64,000 bases of DNA from Pterobdella sp. o SKG-2022. Lineage: Eukaryota; Annelida; Clitellata; Hirudinida; Piscicolidae. A program made the position numbers and the translations under genes. Of this stretch, positions 48,386 through 62,861 are shown one piece after another. How positions within the stretch are numbered: position 1 is the first letter of the stretch; every line of letters starts with the position of its first letter. The stretch lies in contig OZ038320.1 of NCBI GenBank assembly GCA_964035795.1, forward strand, positions 20,044,589-20,108,588. The letters run 5' to 3'. A model generated the notes under the pieces. The model did not search any database. It saw only the letters and a list, made by a program, of their open reading frames with translations, and was not told the DNA's origin.

Positions 48386-49253
48386 AAAGTTAATTAATTC
48401 TACATTTTTAGATTTGTAGGAATGTTTTTTATTGAAGTGCTTTAGACAAAATGGAATAAATTATTAGAGTTTTTAAAGATTAAAATAAGAATTTCAAATA
48501 GATTCATCAGCAATTTTGAAGAATTATTGAAATATTTCATGAAAAAACTCTAAAGCAATAAAAAGTAATGAAAAAGTAATAAACTAGATGATACAACTTT
48601 TTGAAGCACTAAAACCTATTAAACACATGTTAATAGGCTATTTTTATGAAACAACGACTTAGAATACAAATTACTTAAAAATTTAAAAGTAATAAATTAA
48701 TTATTTTTATTAAAAAAATTAATTAAATTAGAATTTAGTCTTTGATTTTTTGAAGTCAAAATTTCAAACAGTTATATGGTGATAAGGAAATCCTAAGTCA
48801 ACATTGAAGCTTTCTTAAGAAAGTTAATTAATTCTACATTTTTAGATTTGTAGGAATGTTTTTTATTGAAGTGCTTTAGACAAAATGGAATAAATTATTA
48901 GAGTTTTTAAAGATTAAAATAAGAATTTCAAATAGATTCATCAGCAATTTTGAAGAATTATTGAAATATTTCATGAAAAAACTCTAAAGCAATAAAAAGT
49001 AATGAAAAAGTAATAAACTAGATGATACAACTTTTTGAAGCACTAAAACCTATTAAACACATGTTAATAGGCTATTTTTATGAAACAACGACTTAGAATA
49101 CAAATTACTTAAAAATTTAAAAGTAATAAATTAATTATTTTTATTAAAAAAATTAATTAAATTAGAATTTAGTCTTTGATTTTTTGAAGTCAAAATTTCA
49201 AACAGTTATATGGTGATAAGGAAATCCTAAGTCAACATTGAAGCTTTCTTAAG
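48386..49253. repeat. Exact tandem duplication, 2 x 434 bases
   Basis: The unit starting AAAGTTAATTAATTC at 48386 and ending AGCTTTCTTAAG at 48819 is repeated at once as 48820-49253. By eye the copies are identical base for base. The unit is ordinary AT-rich non-coding DNA without a gene or terminal repeats. Identity over 434 bases implies a very recent duplication or an assembly artefact. Confidence 0.93.
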
Positions 49254-52200
49254 ACAATTTGATATAAAATAAACTTTCAGATAAGGCTTAAGTAGATTTC
49301 TTTTTTCAAAGCTGTATTTAGGAGACAATTTTTGGATATTTTAAACATGCTTTTGCATTTAAATGCTTTATTTAGTCTGATTGATCTACTCCATTGTTTA
49401 TGGATTAGTTATTCTCAAGCCCTTGTTGCAATGTTTCAAAATCAATTCACTAAATCCAAATTTTTGAAATTTGAAATGCACGTTTAAAAATCTATAATAG
49501 AAAAATATAACTAAACATAGTTTAAAATGTATTTATTTAGCTAAAGTTTTTAAGTAGAAAACTTGAAAAACGAAAATACTTTTTCTAGTAAAAAATGTAT
49601 AGTATTACCGTGTTTATCAATCATTCAAAACAGCTTTTGTGTGTCTGAACTAATGGACATTACCTGAGAATCCACGTTCAAGTTTTAATGAATAATGTGA
49701 ATGAGAAATGAACTCAGAAATCGACTCAGAATAAGTGATGATATCTCAAACAAAATAATAGATAAAAAAACTAGCTTTTTGAAAATTTGATTATATTTTA
49801 TTGAAAAACATTTTTTACTTTAGGTTATCACATTTATTTTAAAAAATAAAATTTTGGAAAAATTTTGTCCAAAAAGACGAAGAAAAATAAAAAAAATGAA
49901 TTTGAAAAAAAGTTAAATTTAAATTACGGTGGATAAATTTATAGAAATTACGTTGGTTTGACGTTTTCCAAGTTTTTACGAATTACAGCTCATGAGCGTC
50001 AGAAAAGTAGTTTGGTCCAATCTAAATTCCATTTTGATATCGAAAAGAAAGAGCCTTGAGTAAAATTATTTCCATAAACTTTAGAATTCTCAAAGTAAAT
50101 AAAACTTTTATTACACTTATTTGAAAATATAGCTTTGAAATTAGCACGCGAAGAAGATATTAATACAAGATACAGACGTACTTGAAAACCTGCCAACATG
50201 TAACTAAATTAAATTTATTATGATTATCAACATGAAAATTTTAATACATGAAAAAATAACTACAGTTAAATTGAAAAACTGTTGACGTGAGACAAAAATA
50301 AGTCTATATGTGGCGTGTTAGCGACATAATCTTATATTAAACATCTATGCCTTCATGTTGACGTGCTTCCTTTTGCATCAAAAACATAATGCTTCTCAGA
50401 ATTTAAGTATCAAAACACACAAAGAAATTTAGATAAAAATGGAAATCAAAAAATATTTAAAAATGAAAATTTTTTAAATATAAAAACATTGAAAATATAA
50501 TTTAGAAAAATACAAAAGATACGTGAGCAAAAACACATACACATGTGCACACCGCTCATACAACTTTCCACTGTACACTCACAACCTGCAATTATCTTGT
50601 GTGTCGTCTGTATATATCTTTATATAAATGTTGTTTTTTTTCAATTTTTAATTTATGTTTTTTATTCAAACATCATAGGAAGTGCCTGAATGATTTTTCA
50701 TGAATTGATATTTTTTATTAGTTTTTAAAGATTGAATAACAGTTAATAAAAATAAAAATATTTGAAAAATGTAAGATTTATTTCATCTTTTGAATACGTT
50801 TCTTTAAACACGTCTTTTGAAGGGAATTATATAGCATTGCGTTATATTGGTGGACAATTGAGATGTAATTGCAGTTATTTTCTACAATAGGAGTGATAAT
50901 AGAGTTTTTAGCATGTTTTTTCAACTTTCTTTATATCGATAAAGATTTTTTGTGCGCAAAAATAGTTTTGAAAAATTTTTATTTTCACAGTCTTCAACAA
51001 AATGAATATTTTTCGAGAGTAATTATTTTTAGTATCAAAAATTAATTTCGGAAAAAAATTTCAAAAAAAATTTAAATCAAAACGTTTTTTTCAAAATTTT
51101 GAAGCAAAAAGTTTACCAATTTTTAAAAAACTTTTTTGAAATTGAATAAAAAAACATATAATATAATCTATTAAACTAAAGTTGAAAAAAACATTAGAAT
51201 ATTGCTAGATTTCTGAGAAATGAAGAAATTGTTTTTAAACTTCAATTTTCCCATGATTTAAATAATATGAATTTTTAAATATTGTAACTTGTTTTTCTAA
51301 GTATGTCGAAATGTTTTTTTAGATTAAATTCTCTATTTTTTGATTGAAAAACGTAAACGTTAGATAATCCCTCTTTAAAAACATGCAAAAAACAAAATTG
51401 ACATTCAAACTTAATAGAGAACTATTTCATGAAAAAACTTCAATAATCTAGAACATAAATGAAGCTATTCATTTATAATTCAAAAAAAGACTCGACTGCA
51501 AAAGGCCAAAATACAAGGAGAGATAATGTGTTAGAAGAGTGAAGACTTAAAAAGTTCTGAAAATAATTTCCCAAATTGATAATGATTGTCATGGAATTGC
51601 TTGGAAATAATTTTTTGACTTCACAAATTATAAATAAATTCTAATGGAGCAAGTAATGATGATAATCAAGCTTGTTTTGCAAATGTTTTTATCCTTATGA
51701 AGAAAAGTATTGAAACAAATTCTTAAGGCAAAAAATTATCGGAAGGTGTGAACCAACTCAAAAGTTTGGTAAATAACTTGCAGTGACGCAAAAAGTTATA
51801 AAAGTGTATTTATGACTTCAAACTTTCAAATTTTTTTATTTAATTGAACAATTATAATTTTAAACATATTTCTATAATAAAAAATTATTTAAAAAATTTT
51901 AAATCCAATAATCATTACCATCTGATGAGAAGCAACTAACAAATTAGTATTGTGAAGCTTTTTCAAAATAATTCATTCCCTAAATAAAAATTTTTAAACG
52001 AAAAAACTTTTTGCAGAATTTACATTTAAAACAATCATTTAATAGAAGATAAAACTGCAGATAATTGACTTGGTGGTGGTATAAAAGATAATAAATATGC
52101 ATGTGACATCTAAAATTTCCTTTCTAACGTCAAGTAACAAGCAATAGACGAATAATTAAAAAGTACTTATAGACCAAGGAATGAAATAAGGAAAAACCAA

Positions 52201-53514
52201 ACGCGATAGACTCTATAAAAATGATTTTAATAAAGATTTTTTAGCAAAATGAAAGTTTTTGAATTGATAATTTGTATATAATATAAACAAATCTAAAAAT
52301 AAAAAATTCATTCAATTCATTTCGGCCAATCAAGTATGAATTATAAGGTCTTATGAAGAAGTGTTGAAAAAAGCGATAAAAAAATTATGAAGTGTCGTTA
52401 AAAATGAAAATATAAGGGGCGGAAATTTATGATAATTAGTTTTATCTTTAAGAAAATGATATTTAATTTTCAAATAAAATTTTAGTTTAGCTAAGATTTT
52501 TTGTCAAAAATAACTTTCAAGTTATATATTTGAAAAAACACTTTAAAACAATTTGAATAAATCAATGAACATTTATTATTTCAGAAGCAGGTGAATTTAT
52601 GATTGAAAATAGACTTAGTGTTGGAGCATTAAAAATTAATTCACAAAATCTCTTTTGGGGATATTGAATGTGGATTACTCATATTTAATTTAAACTTTTA
52701 AGTTTGCTTTTATAAAGTCACTTGATATCAAGTTTGAATATTTGAATATTTTTAAAGCAATGAGTTTTTCAAAGCATTAACCAGGATGTACTATATAAAT
52801 CTATAGAATTTCTTATTGATTAGGTTTGCTTGGATTGATTAATGATTTTGTAAACAAAACTACTAAAGAATCTGAGTATTTTTTGCTGGAAATATTCATC
52901 AAAAATTCTATTTAAAAGTAAAGTTATTATTTATGATTTAAAATTATTTTTTAATTAGTTTCATAAATCCAATATATGCCAAAAATCGCTTTTAGCTAAA
53001 CGACGAGATAAAAAACATTCATTTTCATGAATACCCTTTTAATAATTCATAGATGCCATCAGAAAAAAACTGTAAAAATTTTCAGAAATATCAGTTTTTC
53101 TTCTCTTCACAATTAAAAATTGTTTGTATTTACATTGCTCATTTAAAGTTTGAGAAAGTTTTCTGAAAGTCAAAAACACAATATGACCTTAATTCGCTTC
53201 ATGAGTTTCACATTGAAAATTGTCTGTGTTTTTTCTAATTTTGATTTAACATAACAATTTTACAGGGACGAAACTAAAGTGACTTCTTATGTGCATCGGG
53301 CAGCTTTAAAACGAAAAAATTTAATTGAATCTTATCCTCTGCCGACGGTTTTATAAACTTGAAACTTCATAATCATAGACTATTGAAAAAACAAAAAAAT
53401 TAATTTTGTTAACAATAAAATAACTGAAAAAAATAAAGGTTAAAAAAATTTTTCAAAACAAACACCTGAGATATACCTTTGAAAAAACTTTTGAGAACTT
53501 ATACAAAAAAAAGA
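49254..53514. other. AT-rich stretch upstream of the DDR-like gene, no gene seen
   Basis: No supported exon or recognisable repeat. The promoter of the downstream receptor gene, if its first exon is coding exon 1, should lie in the last part of this stretch, but I cannot point to a motif. Confidence 0.4.
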
Positions 53515-56500
53515 ATGAGAACTAGAATCTCAAAAATGAGCAATCATCAAATTGTAACAGTTATCAACTTGGCTTTCATGTTGTGTTTATCTCCTACAAC
53601 TTCCTCCCAAGCCACCACTCTCAAACCGCTTTGTAAGTTCTTTGTTGATTTTATATGAAGTAAATCGTATTTAAAATTTTATTATTCTATTTGAACTTTT
53701 TTAAAACGTATTAAAAGCTCAAAAATATTATTAGAAAATAGGTCAAAGTTATATAATTATCAATTACATAAAATCGACTAATGAAATAAAAATCAGATTT
53801 GGAACAAGTTCAAACTTATTAAACTCTTACATAAAATTTCGCAAATATACTGAAAAACATTATATAAAAGTTGCATAATCATAAACGTATCAAATTGAAT
53901 GGCAATATGCTTTTATGGGAGCCTGTGTGCGACTGAGTGGCTTGCAACACTAACTCAATATACAGTTAATCCCCCTCCTTTGTCAATTAATCTACCTATC
54001 AACTACTTATATGCATTATAATCGTAATAATTTTTTTCATATTTTGTACAAAAATCATTTTCTTTTGTTTAATATTTTGAAGTTTTCTAGGAAATTTAGA
54101 AAATAATGGAACTTTTTTAAATTTGAAATTGTTTTAACTTAAAAATTCGAGTTGTTCTTTCACTATAGCGTGTTCGCCTCTTGACAACTCTAACAGACAA
54201 ACACGTTTTTATGTTCACTTTTAAACTTATCAAAAAAATAAATTTCAACTTTGATTTTAAATTACTATAAAAAATCTAATATGAAAATATATTTAATGTC
54301 GAAATTCAAAAATATATCAAAATTCTTTTGAAGAACCAAACTTTTATAAGAAATTTTTAAAGTGTGAAAAAAATTTCATTTTGAAATAAAAGATTTCTAC
54401 AAAAATTTGCTTCACGTGAGTTTTCCGATATATGCTTTCAAAATTATCGTAAGTGCTTTAATGCATCTAAGTTTCTTTCCAAATGTATTAGTTGGGTAGA
54501 AACAAAGCACTTTGAAAAATATTAAGATGGGTGGTTTAATGTTTTGTTTCTAACTGAAAATAGAACTGAGAACTAATTTAAACTTAACACTGATGGCTTT
54601 GAGGTCTATAGTATTGATTCTCAATTTGTTCATCATTTTTAAATCATGTTACAAAGTATATTAAAACCAAAATTTTTTATCAGTGAAATTAATTTTTTTT
54701 TAATTATAAAAGCCAAAAAATATACAAATTTACTGAAATTTCATGCACACTTATTCAGAATTTTTCCTAAATCGCTACTAAAAACGGTGCTTTGCACAAC
54801 TTTGAACATATTGAATGTTAGTTGAGCGCTTAAGCATTTTGTTTTTTTTCATATTTGAAGTAACCTTTTTCAATTTATATGTATATTTTTGTAAAAATTT
54901 AAGTTTTCTAAAAATAAATTTGAAAAAAAGCTAAAAACCCCCCAACAAAAAACTTCATCACTTCACATTTGGCAGTTCAACTTATTCAATTTTCTGACCA
55001 TCTGTTAACTTTCAATTGTTTTTGTATTGATCCCACACGTTTCACAATTTCAAACAAGACATGCCTTTTTTTCTGAACAAATCGTGCTCAGGTAATTTTA
55101 TTTATAATAAATGCTACTCAAACAAAGCTTTGTTCTAGTGTGGGGGTGGTTGATGCTAGTGCCAATTTATTCAGAAAGCCATTCAAATTGCTTTTTCATC
55201 TTATTGATCTTTAAGATTGATTGAACTGGCTTTTTTTAAAAAAGAATTCATTTTAATATAATAATTTAAACACGATGTTTCAATAAAAATTGAAGTTTTG
55301 CTTTAACTTTTGTCATTGAAACTTTTTTGTGAAAAACTTTATTGATCCCATTCAACTTTGAAATTTTTAAATGATTTAATTTAAAATAAAGTGTTCAAAA
55401 CGCAAAAATTTAGAGTTAAATAATTATAATATTATAAAATAAAAAAAATATTCTCAATTCAATGGTTTTTTGTTGGAACTCGTTGAAAATCGCACTCTCG
55501 TTGTCGATTCTTAAGACGCCGTTAAGGTACCAAAAACAAAGAATGTGTTTATGTAGATTTTTGTCCATTTCGATATCAAAGTTGCAATTTACTTTGGTAC
55601 ACTAGCATTAAAAACATAGTTTTATGATTATTGATTTTTCCAGGTTTCATTAATATTCCTATAATTATTATCGTATAAAAACTAGTGTCAAAGGTCATTT
55701 AATTTCACATAGAGCTTAGGATGATGTACAAGCTTAGTAATAACAAAAAAGAAAAAGTTTGAAAATATTAATTTCATTATTTATTGAATAATCTTTTTTT
55801 TTGTATTGAACAATTGGAGAAAAATTTTCTGTTTTGAAAATTTCAAGCCAAAATCAGTTGAGAATTCTAAAAAGTGAAATAAACTTTATTCAACTTAAAA
55901 TCTAAAGTTTTCCATTTTCAATGATGCTAATATAAAAGCTGGTTACACAAAAAGGCCATTTCACTGTATTATTCATGCTGTTATTGTTTAAATTTTATTA
56001 AAAAACATTATAGTATTCTACTTAGCTTTATGATTACTTTATCGGGTTTAAATTTTTATTATCATTCTCATCTTCATCCTCCTCTTTTAACATTCACTTG
56101 ATAATATGACCAGCTAATTTTAAGGATATTGAGTTTACCTACTCAAATATTAATGAGTGGCCTTTCATAACACAGTCAATAACCCTAGTGGTAATCATGA
56201 ACTTTGTAAATAGCACTGAGATCATTCGCGAAACAGATCACTTTAATCAGTTCAAAAATTTTTATTAAATAAAGCTTTTCGATATACGTTAAATATAATT
56301 TTATTTCAGGTAATAAGGTAATTGGAAAAAACATAATTGCACTTTCAATACTTACAATCTTCAAAAATTTAATTATCTTAGAAATTGTTTTCACTGAATT
56401 AATAATTAAATAAGCGGAACTAATGGTGAAATGAAGGAATTAATTAAGTGATGGTATCCTTGAAAAGATGAAATAGTGTAGTGCCGTGTGTGTTTTCACA

Positions 56501-59500
56501 TGGCTAGAGCAGATAAGGGCTTGTATTAATTGTGATTTTGGTTACTTTTAATGCTTTTTTTATTATTTTTATTAATCATTCTTGCGATTTTTTATTATCA
56601 ATAAAAAAGATTTAAAAGACAGTTTGACCTGATTGTGTTTTTATTTGTTGGATAGTTATTAGACGCCATCATTTTGGAGCAGTTTTTTGTCTTTCCTGAT
56701 TTCCCGCGACTAAATATACATAAAACCAAAAACAATATAGGCTTATTATAAATTTGGGTCAAGTGATTTCAAACAAAATTAAGGGCGTTTGTAAGAGCCA
56801 TTAATTTCCGACACCTCTGTGCACCCAACGATTTCTGAGCAGGTCTTAAATTCTAGCAATTAATTCTGTTTTAATGCCCAGAATTTCAAGAGATTAAAAT
56901 AACTAAATTCAAAAAGTTTAAATTTTCATCGAATTATCTCCATTTATTATGAAGGTTCTTCCATCAAATTTTAATATCGCTTGAGCTTATTAGCAGTTGA
57001 AAATCACTTTATAAATGAACTCAAATTACTTTTATAAATTTGAAAAATTATTAAAAAAATATGATAGTTTGATTTTGGGAAAAAAGATTATTTACATATA
57101 CAATTTGAAATAACTTTTCATAGTTCAATTAGTTATCAATGACAAGGCAACTGATTTATTCAGTCATGCATTAAGTATTCACTTATCGAAAATGCAACTA
57201 TAATTCCTTCTGCTCGAGTGAATTTCTGTGCATTTCGATCTCCCAAACTTTATTTTATCCTTACGCAGCTTTTTTATTGCTTTTTTACAATTTCAATTAA
57301 ATTTTCTGTTTATATTTTTCACGTTTCATATTACAAAATGAAATTGAATATATATTTCATCAAGACATAGTACTTTTTCTGGACTATCTACGTTTACTAA
57401 CTCATTTATTCTATATCTTATCTACTTATACATTAGCTAAACATTTTTATATATATTTTCATTCAATCATCACTTTTCATATTTCTGTATTAAACCATTT
57501 ATGCATTTATTTTACATATTTTCTTTATACAGCAGTCATCATCCATGCACACACCCATTCATTCACCACCATATGCCTTTTGTTTAGACGTTCAATGGTA
57601 ATAAACACATTTTGATCTTGGTGCATTATGCTTGTGGTACTTGAAACAATTCAAAACTCCGTATACAAACTACTGCATTTACATATCAAAAGATATAAAA
57701 AGCAAAAAGCCTTGTCTAATGAAATTTTTAAATTTTATTAACTATTTTTCAGTGTGGTCTCATTGGTAAAACTCATCTTTAACCTTAAAGTCTGAAGTTT
57801 CATTGTTGAAAACTTCTTATGAAATTTGCAAAACAATCAAAAACATCACTACTGCACACTCACTCAACTTCTCAAGTATTAATTTGCCTGCAGTGCACTA
57901 TAAAGCAACCATTACTCTAACATCTTTGTTTCCTTCAACTTTTATACCTCTTTTATTCCCTTTTTGAAACACCAAAACTCTCACCTGGTATGTTATAAAT
58001 TACATTGCCAACTGATAATCCTTTCTTCTCACTTATCTTGACTATGAAACATTGTTTCATGTAGAGATTTCATACTTTTGTGTTTTATTGAACCATCTAT
58101 ACAATTGTAAACTGCTGCGTTTAGCAGATTTCCTATTTGAACGTTCATTTTTTCTCTATTCCTTTTCATTTGATGTTGCAGCCATGACATTATTGGAAAT
58201 CTGCTTGAATCATAGATTTTCTTTATTCTTTATTTTTTTGATGTGAAAAAAGTCTCGTCAAATGAAACTTTATTCTCCATTATTAAACTTTTGAAAATAA
58301 TACATCTTTCTTCGTATGACATATCCACCAAAGGTCACCGGCTAATCAATAGCAATGCCACTGTAGTTTAACGACTCATAAATCACTTATATTTACGTTT
58401 TAAAAGCACTTAAAACTTGTCATAAAACATATAAACGTGCAGTTTATCTACATGCAAAAGCATAAACATACCTTTATAGCTATGCACAACCGAGCATTTT
58501 TCTAAGTTATATTGATCTTTATTTATTCATGAACTCTAATTCCAATTACTTGAGGTTATTCACAATTTTTTTTTGATTTTTTGACTTTTTTGAAAAACAT
58601 TCAAAATTTTAAAGTAAAATTTGGTATTATTTTTTAATAAAAACTTTGAAAAAATGAAAATGAAAAATGTCTTGGGAATTTATTTCAACTTATATCAAGT
58701 CTTTGATTACAGGTTTAAATCTTTTGCAATAACTCATCAAAGATTAGTGTTTGAAGCCCAGTCTACTAAACTCTATTTATAGATCACTCACTTTAACGTT
58801 ATGCATACTAATTTTGGCATTGTAAATATTGATAGCTTATAAGGTTCAAAGATTTGAAAAGTTTTCTGAAGCAAATAAAAAATTTTGAAAATGATAGACT
58901 CATCGATCGATGTTACCTGCGTCACAACAACCACAACTAGCTTCTTTTCATGAGCGTGATGGAACGGTTTTTATATAGAATATAGTTTTTTCAAGGTCTT
59001 TGTACAATGAAGTTGAAAAAAAATTATCAAAAAAAGTGTAAAACTTTAAAATATATTTCATCAAATTCAGGCGTAGTTTCTTATCAAAGACTTCAAGGTT
59101 TAATTCAGTACATTCTACAAGCAAGCACTTTTGTTTAATTAGGATATTCCTTTCAATTGATTCTTACACAAGTGGATTGTATTATTGGTACTTGTACATT
59201 TGTCATTTTTATATTAATACAAAAGCTCTTACTTTTAATGCATTTAGATAAAATATCTTCTTTTTTATGTTCAATAAAACATCAACGTTAACTATGTGGA
59301 ACAATAAAAAGGAAAATTAACTATCAGCCTTTAACATCGACTTGTGAATGAGTGTAATTAAAACCCACACAGCATATTTCCTAGCAATCAATAACATCTC
59401 TTTCATCACTTATGCCAATGACCCTATACAACAGCTATAAAAATATACTAGAAAAATACAAAAATACTTTAAATAATTTATATTTTTTCTAAAAAATCTT

Positions 59501-62500
59501 TTTGATATAAACTCAAAACTGACAAGCATTGTGAATAAAGTTCTTATATCTTGCAAATACACACTTTGAAGTCATAAAGAGAAAAGAAACATAAGATGCA
59601 CAATGTACATCTAATTTTTCGTAGAATTTGGCCATCATGCTTTTAGAGCGTAATTCAATGCCAATCAATGCGCCAACCACAAAGCACTAAGTTTTATTAA
59701 TCAATGAGCACGACCACTATTGAAAAGATAGGAAAACAAAATTACTATAACAATTTTCGAAATGGAGTTATGTATATTAGCAAATTATGAAAATTTTTCT
59801 TTCAAGTGCAGGGTTATATATTATAGGTTTTGCAAACTTGAATAAAAATAAATTTCATTTTACTTACCAACCTAATTGAATTTGTAATAAAAATTTTTTA
59901 TGAAAAATGTCTTTGAGGAAATTGAAGATTTGGCAAAGTTTTTTGATGAGTAAAAAAATTTTGTGGAACACTTTTTTAGCTTTATTATGTTGGAAATTAA
60001 TTGCAATACAACTCAACAAAATTTTTCATTTCAAACTAAAAAATTAAATACTATGACACCAAGAAAGTGATGATATAGTGCCTTATTTCTCAACAATTCA
60101 ATATATCACAGTTTATCAAGGTTACCCATTCATCACACATCCATCTTCCATCATTCTTTTAATGACTTTAATTAATCTAAAACGAAGTAATGAAATTTTA
60201 TCACTTATTGTAAAGTTTTTTTTTAGTTCAAATTTTTATGATGAAACCTGAAAGCAAAATATAATTAATGAGATAATCATCTTTTGAGTAAATTAATAGA
60301 CGTTGAATCTATGTTTTTTGTACTCAAGCTGTTCTTTAAGTAAATAAATTCTCGTTCGAATCTAATGTCATAGTCACTTAATTGAAAATATTTTAATTTT
60401 TACCTTATGATTATAGACTTTTTTATAATTTAATTTTCTTTTTCATCTTTGCTGGCATTTTATGAACATATCAAATTATTTCTTTCATTGAGTGCATCAA
60501 ATGTGAAAAAATAATAAAAAAAGTACTAGTGATCAAATAAATAAATATAAACTTTATATTCCAGTGAGTTTCAATGAATTCATAAAATTTATCATCCAAT
60601 TTTTTAAGATTGAATGAAGTTTTTATGTCAAAAACTCGTTTTAAAATTTTTTAAAGTCAAGAGAAACTTCAATCTTTCACAAAATTTAATCAAAAAAAAA
60701 CAATAATTTTTTGAATAAAGGTAAAATTTACGTCATAGTAAAAATATTAGTAGTTCATTGAAGGTGCAAAAGATAAATCCTTATTGAAACAAATACTAGT
60801 AGAAAGTCTTTATCGAAAGTTGGCTTTAAACAAATTTAAATTTGTATATCAACGAAATAAAAATAAGCATTACAACTGGAAACCTCAGTAAATCTCGCAT
60901 GATTGGTGGCTGAGTCAGCGGAGCGTGCAACCAAGGCCACCGCTTCTCCTTACAAGGCCCATTATTTATTGCTCATCTGAATTCAAAGCTTGGTCCATTT
61001 ATTCCAAAACTTTCATGAAATTTTATTTGTTCAGTTTTTTTTTTGAGTTTAGACTTTGCTCAGAATGAGAAGGTTTGTTTAAGGTTTCTTTCAAATTAGT
61101 TTTTAATATGAAATCGTTTGATTTTTTTTAAACACGATATTTGGTTTCAAGATTTTTAGTAAAGATTTAAAATATTTAATTTTCAAAAAAATTGTAAAAA
61201 GCCATTTTCCTTCATTGAATTTTTTTTTAAATTTTCTACTAAAAATAATAGGCTTTTACAAAATTAAATTTGAAAACAGAATTGTATGAACATCTTCATA
61301 TCTTGTCTTATTCACTGGTGATACTTTGTTTTTTGGAAAGACATATCGAAATTTTTTTCACATTCCTTAAATAAAATAGAACATGCAAATTTCCAAAAAA
61401 TTTCAATCTTGTTAGTTTCTAATACAGAAATGTTTGAAAAATATTGAAATCACTTATTCCATGAAAAAATTAATAGTGTAAAAAATTTTTTCGAATAAAA
61501 AATGAAATGACCATTTAAATGTTATTCTGTTTTCATCAAATCAAATAATTTGAAAATTAATTCAGATTTAAAAATTTCAAATTCTCATCTTCTTGCACTC
61601 CGAAGATCAAGGTAATATGTTTCTTCGTTATGCTTTAGCATTTTCATTTCCATTTTTTTAATTTTGAATATAATTTTGAAAAACGTCTATAATATTGGAG
61701 TTTTCAAGTTTTTTAAAAATCCAAGTTTTGTTTATTTATTTCAAATCCTGTCGTTTATTTTCTATTCACAGATGTTCAAAAGTTTCAAAATTAAATTTCA
61801 CTGAGTTTCAAAAATTAGATTGCATTTTTTGAAAATTGTTCAAAGCTATTTTTAAATTTTTTTTTTAATTTGAAAAAATTTAGTTTAAAAAAAAATCACT
61901 TTTTGTTTGGTTATTTCTAAAACCATAGTTGATTTTCCTACATCTATTTTTTGCTCAAAAATATGTTTAGTCTTTTAGTTATTTATGATCCAATGTTATA
62001 TTTTAATTCCCTATGAGCAATTTTTCAAAATCTCGATAACAATAATCTAAATATTTTTCTGCTTTCAAAAAGTATATTCTCAAAAAGACTATTACCTTTT
62101 TCATTGCAGCAAACTGTAGAAAACCTTTGGGGATGGACGATGGCGCTATTCCCAACAGTGCTATTTCAGCATCGTCCACCTACAACGATAAAGACGTAGG
62201 CCCTATCAACGCCAGGTTTGCTATTTGTTTCGACGTTTGAAGCTATTTTAATTGAATGGGAACTATTTTAAAATATAAATTTGAATTTATAGGTTCTCTT
62301 CGTTTATATTAGATGTTTCTATTAGAATTAGCGTTTTTCTTTGAATATTGCATTATTTAATAGAATTCAAAAACATAGTTTGGCTTTTTGATAATGAGTT
62401 AAAATTTAAGTTTTTTAATAAAAATAAAAAAATGATATGAATAAGTTTTCAGAAAAATAAAAAAGTTGAAAACAGTTTTTCACGATTAATTTTTACTTCA

Positions 62501-62861
62501 AAATTACCGACAAACTTTTTTGACTATTTCTAGAAATTTTCTCATAACCTCTCAAAGATGGAAATGTTTATTTAAATATATTTTTTACCACAATCAATTC
62601 TAGGTTCAATTTTATTCTAATGATAAAAAATATTTCTAAATAAATATTCATGACTTAAATTATTTGTACATATTGACATATGAAATTACATTGAAATATA
62701 TATGAATATTTGATATATGTTAACATATATCAAATTCGTTTTTTCAAAAGACTATTGTATTTCACAAATATATAGAAAGTTTGTCAATATTGACGTAAGC
62801 TTGTCTCTCATCCTTTCAGCAAACCGTGGATGACAATTAAGCGGTCAAAAAAGTCGAGGGT
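53515..62861 (+). CDS. Discoidin domain receptor-like gene, 5' exons (53515..53632, 62110..62215, possibly 62820..62861)
   Basis: Exon 1 runs from ATG 53515 (or the in-frame ATG 53536) to a GTAAGT donor at 53633 and encodes a signal peptide (core IVTVINLAFMLCLSPTTSSQ, then A). Exon 2, after TTGCAG, encodes NCRKPLGMDDGAIPNSAISA, then SSTYNDKDVGPINAR. This is the start of the F5/8 type C (discoidin) domain as found in DDR receptor tyrosine kinases: C.KPLGM..G.I....I.ASS, then GP..AR. Exon 1 ends with one base of a codon and exon 2 supplies two (T+CA = Ser), so the 8,477-base intron preserves the frame. DDRs bind collagen at the cell surface and signal through a C-terminal tyrosine kinase; that part must lie beyond the window. 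A third exon at 62820, after a strong CTCATCCTTTCAG acceptor, continues the frame for 14 codons (SKPWMTIKRSKKSR) to a weak GTACTA donor and is uncertain. Confidence 0.75.
53633..62109 (+). other. 8.5 kb first intron of the DDR-like gene
   Basis: The donor is GTAAGT and the acceptor ATTGCAG. The intron is AT-rich with many alternating A- and T-runs, especially in the last kilobase. I see no exon, no recognisable retrotransposon and no RNA gene in it. A TCATCTTCATCCTCCTC simple-sequence tract lies at about 56065-56090, and a GC-richer patch at 60900-60960. Confidence 0.6.

Noticed and set aside
20633..53500. CRISPR arrays, bacterial operons or origins
   Set aside because: No regularly spaced short repeats and no bacterial-type genes; the spliced animal genes show that this is a eukaryotic nuclear sequence.
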